A DNA stretch of 64,000 nt, taken from the NCBI RefSeq assembly GCF_001957135.1, contig NZ_MPHK01000009.1:1-64000 (forward strand), read 5' to 3'. The notes below the pieces were generated by a model. It did no database searches, had not been told where the DNA came from, and was given only the letters and a program-made list of their open reading frames with translations. The stretch comes from Shewanella sp. UCD-KL21. GTDB lineage: Bacteria > Pseudomonadota > Gammaproteobacteria > Enterobacterales > Shewanellaceae. The position numbers and the translations under genes were made by a program. Positions 56,344-64,000 of the stretch are shown piece after piece; the first letter of the stretch is position 1, and every line of letters begins with the position of its first letter.

Positions 56344-56370
56344 AAAGCAGCCGTTATCGGCTGCTTTTTT
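56344..56370 (+). terminator. Terminator of the first flagellin gene
   Basis: AAAGCAGCCG, loop TTAT, CGGCTGCTTT, then TTT. 78 bases after the stop. Confidence 0.9.
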
Positions 56371-56477
56371 GTGTTTAAAGCCCTAAGAGTTGTCGTAAAA
56401 ATAGACGTTTAAGCGGTTTTGTTGCACGTTAAATCGCCTTTTTTGATTGAGTTTAATAAAAAGTATAATTTTTTTAC

Positions 56478-56504
56478 TAAAGCTTTTTTTATCGCCGCCG
56501 TTAC
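56478..56504 (+). promoter_or_regulatory. Sigma28-type promoter of the second flagellin
   Basis: TAAAGCTT, 11 bases, GCCGTTAC: 7 of 8 and 6 of 8 matches to TAAAGTTT and GCCGATAA. 69 bases before the start. No similarly good site was found before the first flagellin. Confidence 0.7.
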
Positions 56505-56573
56505 AGTATTTGTCGAAGATAAGTATCGTCTGACCTGAGTGGCAGGCACTATTAAATATAAGAGAGGCAATAC

Positions 56574-57770
56574 ATGGCTATTTCAGTTAATACTAACGTC
56601 ACTTCAATGAAGGCTCAGAACTCATTAAACGGCGCTAACGGCAGTTTGCAGACCTCAATGGAGCGTTTATCATCAGGTTTGCGCATTAACAGCGCTAAAG
56701 ATGATGCTGCCGGTTTACAAATTTCAAACCGTATGACCAGCCAAATTAACGGTATTGGGGTCGCCATGCGTAACGCCAATGACGGTATCTCAATTGCCCA
56801 AACCGCTGAAGGCTCAATGCAAGAGTCAACCAACATCTTACAGCGTATGCGTGATTTATCGCTGCAATCTGCTAACGGTTCAAACTCAGCGGATGACCGC
56901 GCCGCGATGCAAACTGAAATAGACTCATTAAATTCAGAATTAACCCGTATTGCAGAAACAACAGCCTTTGGTGGTCAAAACTTACTTGATGGTAGTTATG
57001 GCACCCAAGCATTCCAAGTGGGCTCAAATGCTAACGAGACTATCTCTGTGACCTTAAGTGATATCTCTGCAGATGCGCTTGGTCAATCAGGTAAAACTGT
57101 AGCTGGAGCGTTAAGTGCGGCTAACTTGACAGCGATGCAAACTGACAATACGGGTAGTGATGGTGTTGGTGCTACGATGACATTTGCTTACACGCCAGAA
57201 GGTGCGTCATCTGCAACTAATTTAACCTTAGATGTTGATACTAGTTGGACAGAAGAAGAATTGGCAGCTGAGATTACCTCTACACTTAAAGATACGGGCA
57301 TTACTGCGACTGTTGATGGTGCGGGAACGGGTATTGCCTTTGGCGGTATGGCTAATAACGGTGACGCTATAACTATGACGATTATGGATGATGCCGGCAC
57401 TCCAGCAGCTGTGACTCCAGCAACAGCATTAACGGTTGGCGCTGATGACTCTAACCAAATTGCGGTTGCTGATTTAGATATCTCTGATGCAGCAGGTGCT
57501 CAGTCTGCGATTGCCACCATCGATGCCGCCATTGGGCAAATCGATAGCCAACGTGCTGATTTAGGTGCGGTGCAAAATCGCATGAACTTCACCATTAATA
57601 ACTTAAGTAACATTCAAGCTAACGTGTCAGATGCCCGCAGCCGTATTCAAGATGTGGATTTTGCCTCAGAAACGGCGCAGTTAACTAAGCAGCAGATTTT
57701 ATCGCAAACTTCATCAGCGATGTTGTCACAAGCCAACCAGTTACCGCAAACAGCATTGTCTCTTTTATAA
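56574..57770 (+). CDS. flaB: Flagellin B (second of two tandem flagellins)
   Basis: The 398-aa protein is nearly identical to the first flagellin except for two differences clusters around residues 105-150 ([20 protein letters not shown] here) and scattered single changes. It ends QTALSLL and lacks the terminal Gly. AGAGAGGC precedes ATG. A sigma28 promoter lies upstream. In Shewanella flagellins can be expressed at different cell positions or times; which is major here is unknown. Confidence 0.9.
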   Translation: MAISVNTNVTSMKAQNSLNGANGSLQTSMERLSSGLRINSAKDDAAGLQISNRMTSQINGIGVAMRNANDGISIAQTAEGSMQESTNILQRMRDLSLQSANGSNSADDRAAMQTEIDSLNSELTRIAETTAFGGQNLLDGSYGTQAFQVGSNANETISVTLSDISADALGQSGKTVAGALSAANLTAMQTDNTGSDGVGATMTFAYTPEGASSATNLTLDVDTSWTEEELAAEITSTLKDTGITATVDGAGTGIAFGGMANNGDAITMTIMDDAGTPAAVTPATALTVGADDSNQIAVADLDISDAAGAQSAIATIDAAIGQIDSQRADLGAVQNRMNFTINNLSNIQANVSDARSRIQDVDFASETAQLTKQQILSQTSSAMLSQANQLPQTALSLL

Positions 57771-57836
57771 TGACATTGTGAAGCGTTAATTAGCATCGTG
57801 CTAAGAACGCACTAGCATTACGCTAACATTAGATTT

Positions 57837-57866
57837 AAAGGGAGACTCGGCAACGATTCTCCCTTT
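57837..57866 (+). terminator. Probable terminator of the second flagellin gene
   Basis: AAAGGGAGA and TCTCCCTTT around a 12-base loop, followed by gtgcttttt; T-tract is weaker than usual. Confidence 0.6.
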
Positions 57867-57975
57867 GTGCTTTTTAGTGAGCGATAGCTTTGTTCACTAA
57901 TTGCATTGGGTGAGCTTTGCTCAGTCGCAACAGTAATGCCTTACCGCTGACATAAGGCTTTTAAAAAACCTTAAG

Positions 57976-57992
57976 TTGGTACATTAATTGCT
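57976..57992 (+). promoter_or_regulatory. Sigma54 promoter of flaG-fliD-fliT-fliS
   Basis: TTGGTACATTAATTGCT: -24 GG (57978-57979) and -12 GC (57990-57991) with correct spacing, one base off the TTGGCACG box. 29 bases before flaG. Confidence 0.75.
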
Positions 57993-58020
57993 TTAATTAT
58001 TGAGTTTGTCGAGGTGCATC

Positions 58021-58416
58021 ATGGATGTCAATATTACCAATGTAGCCAATGCTGCAGTGCGTAAAGATAGTTTAGCCAACCTTACAGAAAAAAATGCCGC
58101 CCAAGCATCAACCGCACTGGCCGATGATGGCATTCAAAAAGCGGGCGATGTGGCGCGCACCACAGCTAAAGTTAATGAGACCGCTAAAACTGATGCTGAG
58201 CAGTTACAGCATGCGGTTGATGATATTAATCAGCAATTATCGCTTATGCAAAAAGGCTTAGCCTTTAATATTGATGAAGAGTCTGGGCTGCAGGTGGTTA
58301 AAGTTATTGACGTTAAAACCGGTGACTTGATTCGTCAAATCCCCAATGAAGAAGCATTAGAAATGGCGAGCAAGCTCACAGATATTGCCAGTGTTTTTAT
58401 GGAAACTGCAGTGTAG
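58021..58416 (+). CDS. flaG: Flagellar protein FlaG
   Basis: The 131-aa protein has a polar N-terminal half and the FlaG domain (ADDINQQLSLMQKGLAFNIDEESGLQVVKVIDVKTGDLIRQIPNEEALEM, in part). FlaG influences filament length. ATG 58021 has GAGGTG upstream; the longer TTG frame from 58000 is rejected. Confidence 0.92.
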   Translation: MDVNITNVANAAVRKDSLANLTEKNAAQASTALADDGIQKAGDVARTTAKVNETAKTDAEQLQHAVDDINQQLSLMQKGLAFNIDEESGLQVVKVIDVKTGDLIRQIPNEEALEMASKLTDIASVFMETAV

Positions 58417-58494
58417 TTATTGTTTTAAAACAACAATCATAAAAATTATGATTATTTCAAATTAGATAGCAGATATTGCATTAAAGAGGTCGCA

Positions 58495-59862
58495 ATGGGG
58501 TTAACATCAGTTGGTATTGGTTCAGGCATGGATATCGCAGGTATTGTTACTGCGCTCGTTAATGCTGAAAGCGCCGGTAAAATAGCAAGCTTTGATACCA
58601 CTGAAGGTAAATTAAATGCGCAGATATCCGGTATTGGGTTACTTAAAAGCTCACTGTCAGAGTTTCAGGACCAACTTGAGTTACTGACCAAATCTGAAAC
58701 CTTTGACAGTCATAAAGTGTCCCAATCTAACAGTGATTATTTTAAAGCCACAGTGGATGAAAATGCAGTGCCGGGTAAATATCAGGTCATTGTTGAGCAA
58801 TTAGCCCAGAGTCAAAAAGTTGGCTCTGCAGCCGTTGCCGATGCCGATAGCCCCATAGGCGAAGGCTCGTTAACCATTGGTGTTGGCAGTGACAGCTTTG
58901 ATATTGAGGTCGGCGCGGAAGACAGCTTAACTGACATCATGGATAAAATTAACGCCTCTGAAGATAATTACGGGGTCACCGCCACCATTATTAATGGTGA
59001 TGACGGCCCACAGCTTATTTTAGGCGCTAAAAATACCGGCACTGATAACTTAATAACTGTGACTGCAACGGACATTGATGGCGGCACCGGCCTAGCTGAT
59101 ACCTTTACCATGACTGAGCTTACCCCAGCTCAAGATGCGGTATTAACAGTTGATGGAGTTAAGGTGACCTCAAGCTCAAACGATGTCAGTGACATTATTA
59201 CTGGTGTTAGTTTAGAGCTTACCGATGCTGATATTGGCAAAACCACCACCATTACGGTTGAAGAAGATACCGCTAAAGCTACCTCGGCCATAACAGGTTT
59301 TGTTGACAGTTATAATGCTTTAATGACTACGATTCAGGACTTGTCTCGCTATGATGCAGCCACTGAAAATGGCGCTATTTTACAAGGCGACCCACTGCCG
59401 CGAAGCTTACAAAGCCAGTTAAGAAATATCATTTCCAGTAGTTTTGAAACTAGTTCTGGTAGTGGCTCGCAAATGCTAATGAATATTGGCATTACCACGA
59501 CTCGTGAAGGCTTGTTAGAAATTGATGAAGATAAATTATCAGATGCCATTGAAGCCGACAAAGGCGGCATTAAAGAGATGTTTATCACTGAAGATACAGG
59601 CCTTGCTTCACGCTTAGATACCTTTGTTGAAAGCTATTTAGAGCCGGGTGGTATTATTGATGGCCGTAATGACACCATTGATAATCAGTTATCACGCCTT
59701 GAAGACAGTCGTGAAGCGTTAAATTTAAAAATGAGCGCCTACAGTGACCGTTTATATAAGCAATTTAATGCCATGGATTTAGTGGTGGCAAGCCTTAACT
59801 CCCAGTCGAGCTCTTTGTTTAATGCCTTAGATTCTATGCCTGGTGTGGTGAAGAAGACTTAA
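58495..59862 (+). CDS. fliD: Flagellar filament cap FliD (HAP2)
   Basis: The 455-aa protein has the FliD N-terminus (SVGIGSGMDIAGIVTALVNAE-like) and C-terminus (YKQFNAMDLVVASLNSQSSSLFNALDSM). It caps the growing filament and folds flagellin. Follows flaG by 78 bases. Confidence 0.95.
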   Translation: MGLTSVGIGSGMDIAGIVTALVNAESAGKIASFDTTEGKLNAQISGIGLLKSSLSEFQDQLELLTKSETFDSHKVSQSNSDYFKATVDENAVPGKYQVIVEQLAQSQKVGSAAVADADSPIGEGSLTIGVGSDSFDIEVGAEDSLTDIMDKINASEDNYGVTATIINGDDGPQLILGAKNTGTDNLITVTATDIDGGTGLADTFTMTELTPAQDAVLTVDGVKVTSSSNDVSDIITGVSLELTDADIGKTTTITVEEDTAKATSAITGFVDSYNALMTTIQDLSRYDAATENGAILQGDPLPRSLQSQLRNIISSSFETSSGSGSQMLMNIGITTTREGLLEIDEDKLSDAIEADKGGIKEMFITEDTGLASRLDTFVESYLEPGGIIDGRNDTIDNQLSRLEDSREALNLKMSAYSDRLYKQFNAMDLVVASLNSQSSSLFNALDSMPGVVKKT

Positions 59863-59949
59863 TACAAATTCAATAGGGCTGCTGGCGATTTGACTCGCTT
59901 TTAAGCCCTTATACTGCTTTAAACTATTTTCCCTATCTTGGAGTACTCA

Positions 59950-60282
59950 ATGAACCCCACCCTTAGCGAACTTGAACAACTCAATTCCGCAGCGTTTTCC
60001 GCTATTGCACAAATAGAGCAAGCTAAACCAGAAGACCAACAAGTGGATGAGTTGGTATCACAATTGCAGGTACTTATTCAGCGGCGTCAAATTGTCATTG
60101 AAACCTTGGTTAACGATGGCAGTTTTACTGATAGAGCAATGCTTGAAAGTCAATATGATTACACTCAATCTTTATTTATAAAGTCCACTCGAGTGTTAGA
60201 GCATCGCAAGTTGTTACTTCAGGCTGGTAATGCAGCCAAGCGCCAAATAAATGTATATAAATCTATAGATGCAAATAGGTAG
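59950..60282 (+). CDS. FliT-like flagellar chaperone (FlaI-like)
   Basis: The 110-aa helical protein lies between fliD and fliS, where gammaproteobacteria encode FliT or FlaI, the FliD chaperone. Sequence similarity is weak, so the name is mostly positional. ATG 59950 has GGAG upstream; the TTG start 12 bases earlier is part of that region. Confidence 0.6.
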   Translation: MNPTLSELEQLNSAAFSAIAQIEQAKPEDQQVDELVSQLQVLIQRRQIVIETLVNDGSFTDRAMLESQYDYTQSLFIKSTRVLEHRKLLLQAGNAAKRQINVYKSIDANR

Positions 60283-60288
60283 GTAATT

Positions 60289-60693
60289 ATGAGAGGTTCA
60301 CTGCAGACATATCGCAAGGTATCAATCGAAAGTGGCATGGCAGTGGCGTCGCCACACCGAATTATACAAATGTTATTAGCAGGTGCACTTGAAAGGCTTG
60401 CCCAAGCAAAATATGCCATTGGTCAAGGTGATATCGCCAGCCGAGGTGAGTTATTGGGTAAGGCTATTGGTATTATATCTGGGCTTAATGGCAGTTTAAA
60501 TATGGAAGCCGATGGTGATGTTGCTGGCAATTTAACTCAGTTGTATGATTTTATGTTGCGCAGATTATCTGATGCCAACATCAATAATGATGCAGAAGCC
60601 ATCGATGAAGTGGCAGGGTTGTTACGAACCATTAAAGAAGGCTGGGACGCAATTCCAGAAGAAATGCACCAAGTAACGTCTGAAGCTAGTTAA
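60289..60693 (+). CDS. fliS: Flagellin export chaperone FliS
   Basis: The 134-aa protein has the FliS pattern (QTYRKVSIESGMAVASPHRIIQMLLAGALERLAQAKYAI; GKAIGIISGLNGSLNMEADG). It keeps flagellin unfolded for export. Starts 6 bases after the previous gene. Confidence 0.96.
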   Translation: MRGSLQTYRKVSIESGMAVASPHRIIQMLLAGALERLAQAKYAIGQGDIASRGELLGKAIGIISGLNGSLNMEADGDVAGNLTQLYDFMLRRLSDANINNDAEAIDEVAGLLRTIKEGWDAIPEEMHQVTSEAS

Positions 60694-60706
60694 GTTAGCT
60701 TAAACG

Positions 60707-60735
60707 AAAGGCGCTACCAGCGCCTTTGTTTGTTT
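60707..60735 (+). terminator. Terminator after fliS
   Basis: AAAGGCGCT, loop ACC, AGCGCCTTT, followed by gtttgtttt. Confidence 0.85.
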
Positions 60736-60829
60736 TAAACACTGCAAAAGCCAGTAACAGTTTGTTGGCATTTGTGTGTAAAGTAGACTGTTAGTTCCAT
60801 AAATCAGTAAGATGTTGTAATTTTGCGGT

Positions 60830-60858
60830 TTGTCACTTGATTCTCACTGGCTGATAAT
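60830..60858 (+). promoter_or_regulatory. Sigma70-type promoter upstream of flrA
   Basis: TTGTCA (60830-60835), 17 bases, GATAAT (60853-60858): 5 of 6 matches at each box with ideal spacing. It is 232 bases before flrA, so the leader would be long. The remaining ~230 bases hold no other recognised element except a weak ATCAC/GTGAT hairpin near 61035. Confidence 0.55.
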
Positions 60859-61090
60859 ACAATATTCATTTACAAAAGCGTTTAGACTATATTGCTCAGA
60901 TGTCAGTATTTACTGAAGTGTATTCAAAGCGTATAGGTAAATTGTTGCATTAATGCATATGCAGTAGCTTTGTTGTGAAGCCTTTATCTTTATTGCATGT
61001 AACTATCACAATCAAGTCGCACTTCCGTTTTATCACCAATAGCGTGATAATGGCTGTGAAATAATAATAACTCGAGCTTTGGCCTTCTTA

Positions 61091-62521
61091 ATGATGCAAA
61101 TAGAACAACGAATATTAATTGTTGCTGACCCTTCTGAGCGTGTCTCTCGTCTTTGTTGTATTTTTGATTTTTTAGATGAAAAATTTCATCTGGTTACTCA
61201 AGACGATCTTGCCTCATTAACCGCTGATAGTCGTTATCGGGCGTTAGTCATTGATACTCAATCGGTCACGACTGAGTTTATTAAAGGCGTGCAGTCATCA
61301 ATGCCTTGGCAACCTGTGCTATTGCTGGGTGAAAACCAAATTAATACCTCTAATGTATTAGGCACCATTGATGAGCCAATCAATTATCCGCAATTGACTG
61401 AGTTGCTGCATTTTTGCCAAGTTTATGGCCAAGCAAAGCAACCGCAAACTCCCACTAGCGCTAACCAAACTAAATTGTTCAGAAGTTTAGTGGGCCGCAG
61501 TGAAGGTATTGCTAATGTCAGGCACCTTATAAGCCAAGTGGCCAGTTCTGATGCCACGGTATTGGTATTAGGCCAATCAGGTACCGGTAAAGAAGTGGTT
61601 GCCCGCAATATTCATTACATGTCTGATCGCCGCGATGGGCCGTTTATTCCAGTAAACTGCGGCGCTATTCCACCTGAATTATTAGAAAGTGAGCTATTTG
61701 GTCATGAAAAAGGCTCATTTACTGGGGCGATTTCAACCCGTAAAGGTCGTTTTGAATTAGCTGAAAATGGCACGCTGTTTCTTGATGAAATCGGCGATAT
61801 GCCGCTGCAAATGCAAGTAAAACTGTTGCGTGTATTGCAAGAAAAAGTATTTGAACGTGTTGGTGGCTCTAAAACCATCAGCACTGATGTGCGCATTGTC
61901 GCGGCCACTCACCGTGATTTAGAAACCATGATCAGCGAAAATGAATTTCGAGAAGATTTATACTATCGCTTAAATGTGTTTCCAATTGAAATGCCTTCAT
62001 TAAGTGAGCGCAGTGATGATGTGCCATTATTACTGCAAGAGCTTGTGAGCCGTGTCTTTAACGAAGGCCGCGGAAAAATTCGCTTTACTCAGCGGGCGAT
62101 TGAATCTTTAAAAGCCCATAACTGGTCTGGTAATGTCCGCGAACTGTCAAATTTAGTCGAGCGCTTAACGATTTTATTCCCGGGTGGCTTGGTCGATGTC
62201 AATGACTTACCGAGAAAATATCGTTATATCGATGTGCCAGAGTATTGTGTTGAAGTCAGTGAAGAGCAGCAAGAGCGTGATGCATTGGCATCTATTTTCA
62301 ATGATGATGAACCAATCGAACTACCTGATACCCGCTTTCCTAGTGAATTACCGCCTGAAGGGGTAAACCTTAAAGATTTATTGGCAGAGCTTGAAATTGA
62401 CATGATCCGTCAAGCGTTAGAGCAACAAGATAACGTGGTTGCTAGAGCCGCTGAAATGTTAGGTATACGCCGAACCACCTTGGTTGAAAAAATGCGTAAG
62501 TACGGTATGGGTAAAGATTAA
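61091..62521 (+). CDS. flrA: Sigma54-dependent master flagellar regulator FlrA
   Basis: The ~476-aa protein has an N-terminal FleQ-like receiver domain without the usual phosphoacceptor pattern ([22 protein letters not shown]), an AAA+ domain (~145-375; Walker [33 protein letters not shown] for sigma54 contact, [19 protein letters not shown]) and a Fis-type HTH ([23 protein letters not shown]). FlrA activates class II flagellar genes and is inhibited by FlhG/c-di-GMP in relatives. No good ribosome-binding site, so ATG 61091 or 61094 is uncertain. Confidence 0.93.
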   Translation: MMQIEQRILIVADPSERVSRLCCIFDFLDEKFHLVTQDDLASLTADSRYRALVIDTQSVTTEFIKGVQSSMPWQPVLLLGENQINTSNVLGTIDEPINYPQLTELLHFCQVYGQAKQPQTPTSANQTKLFRSLVGRSEGIANVRHLISQVASSDATVLVLGQSGTGKEVVARNIHYMSDRRDGPFIPVNCGAIPPELLESELFGHEKGSFTGAISTRKGRFELAENGTLFLDEIGDMPLQMQVKLLRVLQEKVFERVGGSKTISTDVRIVAATHRDLETMISENEFREDLYYRLNVFPIEMPSLSERSDDVPLLLQELVSRVFNEGRGKIRFTQRAIESLKAHNWSGNVRELSNLVERLTILFPGGLVDVNDLPRKYRYIDVPEYCVEVSEEQQERDALASIFNDDEPIELPDTRFPSELPPEGVNLKDLLAELEIDMIRQALEQQDNVVARAAEMLGIRRTTLVEKMRKYGMGKD

Positions 62522-62586
62522 TCAAGCGTTTACCGACAGTAACTTACTGCTGAATAACCAATAGACAAAATGAGTAAAAAACGAAT

Positions 62587-62613
62587 AAAAAGCATGCCTT
62601 AGGGCATGCTTTT
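62587..62613 (+). terminator. Terminator after flrA
   Basis: AAAAAGCATGCC, TTAG loop, GGCATGCTTTT; 65 bases after the stop. It separates flrA from flrBC. Confidence 0.88.
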
Positions 62614-62693
62614 GCTTTTGCGCCGTTAAAAACTTTAAACTGGCATACCAAATGCATTGGCTAGTACAAAGTTATTATTTTGACGGAGTGACC

Positions 62694-63869
62694 ATGTATT
62701 CAGCGCAATCACTAGTAGAACAGCCGCAGTATTGTGACAGCTACAAACTAGCCGAGCCTGCAGCAATTGTCAGCGAGGCGCCAGCAGCGCCAATTACACT
62801 GCGTCAATCGGTGAACCTCGATCTGCAAGCTGAAACATCACGTCCGCAAAAGGCAGCTAATATGTCTAATCAAATGGCGCATATTCTTCAAGCTATGCCT
62901 TCAGGTGTAGTGATTATCAATGGTGACGGTATTGTGACCTTGGCTAACCCTGTCGCAACTGACTTATTAGGTCGGCCGCTGCAAGGGGCTAAGTGGTTTG
63001 ACATTATTAACCGTTCTTTTTCGCCCCAAGATGATGATGGTTTTGAAGTATCACTAAAAGATGGCCGCCGAGTAAAGCTGGCGATTACTCCACTGTCGCC
63101 AGAGCCTGGGCAGTTAATTGTATTAACCGACTTAACTGAAACCCGCTTATTACAGAAAAACCTATCTCATTTACAGCGCTTATCAGCACTGGGCAAAATG
63201 GTGGCAACCTTGGCGCATCAGGTCAGAACGCCGTTATCGGCCGCGATGTTATATGCATCAAACCTTGCCAGCCCTAAATTAAATGATGCGGCTAAAAAGC
63301 GTTTTCAAGGCAAGCTGGTCGATAGACTTAATGAGCTAGAGCGTCAAGTTAATGACATGCTGCTGATGGCAAGAAACAAACAAGATGGCGCCGCAGAGGC
63401 GACATCGACTGCCGATATTATTGAGCCTGTGCTGGCAAATTGTGAGCCCATTGTTGAAAACAAGCAGTGTAAATTACACTTTGTTGATCAAACCGATAAA
63501 CACATTATTGCAAACGCCAATGCCTTAAGCTCGGCGATTAATAATCTGGTGATGAACAGTCTAGAGGCCAATGCCACTGAAATTCAGATTGTGACTGGTG
63601 AAGATGAACACGGCATTAATATCGATGTGATTGATAACGGTAAGGGTTTATCAAAAGAGATGCAGCAACAAATATTGGAGCCTTTTTTTACCACTAAAAG
63701 CCAAGGGACAGGCCTAGGGTTAGCGGTAGTGCAAACCGTGGTGAGAAATCATGGCGGCAGATTACAGGTGACATCGCAGCCCCACAAAGGCAGCTTAATT
63801 CGACTATCATTTCCTATAGCTAAAGACACGCAACAAGCCAATAAAACAGTGGAGGGATCCCATGAGTGA
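62694..63869 (+). CDS. flrB: Flagellar sensor histidine kinase FlrB
   Basis: The 391-aa protein lacks TM helices, has a PAS-like domain (residues ~70-160; LQAMPSGVVIINGDGIVTLANPVATDLLGR), HisKA with ALGKMVATLAHQVRTPLSAAM (phosphorylated His) and an HATPase (NNLVMNSLEANA N box, DNGKGLSKEMQQQILEPFFTTKSQGTGLGLAV). ATG 62694 has GGAG upstream. Phosphorylates FlrC for class III genes. Its stop overlaps the flrC start by 8 bases. Confidence 0.94.
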   Translation: MYSAQSLVEQPQYCDSYKLAEPAAIVSEAPAAPITLRQSVNLDLQAETSRPQKAANMSNQMAHILQAMPSGVVIINGDGIVTLANPVATDLLGRPLQGAKWFDIINRSFSPQDDDGFEVSLKDGRRVKLAITPLSPEPGQLIVLTDLTETRLLQKNLSHLQRLSALGKMVATLAHQVRTPLSAAMLYASNLASPKLNDAAKKRFQGKLVDRLNELERQVNDMLLMARNKQDGAAEATSTADIIEPVLANCEPIVENKQCKLHFVDQTDKHIIANANALSSAINNLVMNSLEANATEIQIVTGEDEHGINIDVIDNGKGLSKEMQQQILEPFFTTKSQGTGLGLAVVQTVVRNHGGRLQVTSQPHKGSLIRLSFPIAKDTQQANKTVEGSHE

Positions 63870-64000
63870 AGCTAAGTTACTGTTAGTTGAAGATGATGCC
63901 GCGCTGCGTGAAGCCTTACTCGATACCCTAATGCTAGCTCAGTATGACTGCGTTGATGTGGGCTCTGCAGAAGAGGCCATTATTGCCATGAAAACAACAA
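63862..64000 (+). CDS. flrC: Sigma54-dependent response regulator FlrC, N-terminal part (cut by window edge)
   Basis: 46 codons are seen: ATG 63862 with GGAGG upstream, then a receiver start (AKLLLVEDDAALREALLDTL with the acidic pair DD). Overlap of 8 bases with flrB means coupled translation. FlrC activates class III flagellar genes, flagellin included. The rest lies outside the window. Confidence 0.88.
   Translation, partial: MSEAKLLLVEDDAALREALLDTLMLAQYDCVDVGSAEEAIIAMKTT

Overview
The window looks like a chromosomal segment of a Shewanella-type marine gammaproteobacterium. The evidence is the gene content and order: the polar-flagellum locus flgT, flgOP, flgNM-A, cheVR, flgB to flgL, two flagellins, flaG-fliD-fliT-like-fliS and flrABC; the LutABC-type lactate genes lldEFG; and cydABX. 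Base composition is moderate, and every call rests on reading the sequence, without database searches.

Region by region. 1-3069 is accessory DNA. It holds one end of an IS66-family element, an AT-rich orphan ORC/Cdc6-like ATPase whose stop codon is supplied by the IS end, and about 1 kb of non-coding DNA full of hairpins and short repeats. 3070-5888 holds a Zur-type regulator and a siderophore-type TonB receptor with a Zur-like palindrome next to its start. 6602-10838 is an acid-resistance or glutamate-catabolism cluster: glutamate decarboxylase, an AspT-family exchanger in the place normally taken by GadC, and a small membrane protein. 10908-12059 is a GAF-GGDEF diguanylate cyclase. 12060-13618 is long and gene-poor, but carries a 23-codon ORF with its own terminator, a perfect FNR box and a 7-codon leader ORF in front of cydABX (13619-16469). 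A LysR regulator faces lldEFG (17603-20308). Then come two small ORF candidates and an RND efflux pair (20992-25181), divergent from its TetR regulator with two palindromic operators between them. 26241-36786 is a mixed set: outer-membrane protein, chalcone-isomerase-like protein, DUF2947-like protein, Aer-like chemoreceptor, U32 protein, GST-like protein, a lipoprotein of the endonuclease/exonuclease/phosphatase fold, a ScsD-like thioredoxin and a YegP-like protein. A tRNA-Arg(CCT) lies at 36982-37057.

From 37114 to the right edge everything is flagellar or chemotactic. Promoters readable in the sequence match the class hierarchy known from Vibrio and Shewanella. A sigma70-like promoter lies upstream of flrA. 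Sigma54 (-24/-12) promoters precede flgB, flgF and flaG. Sigma28 promoters precede flgO, flgM and the second flagellin. FlrA would switch on the sigma54 class, and FlrBC (FlrC is cut by the window edge) the next one. FlgM holds sigma28 until the hook is finished, and sigma28 then drives flagellin, flgOP and flgMN.

The most notable observations are: two tandem flagellins whose central, normally variable part is far more alike at DNA level than their conserved ends; the AspT-type exchanger in a gad cluster; the IS-truncated orphan ATPase; several small ORFs with strong ribosome-binding sites; and structured RNA upstream of the first flagellin and between flgM and flgN. I found no CRISPR array, prophage or complete known defence system. 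The nearest to an undescribed system is the orphan ATPase at the left edge.
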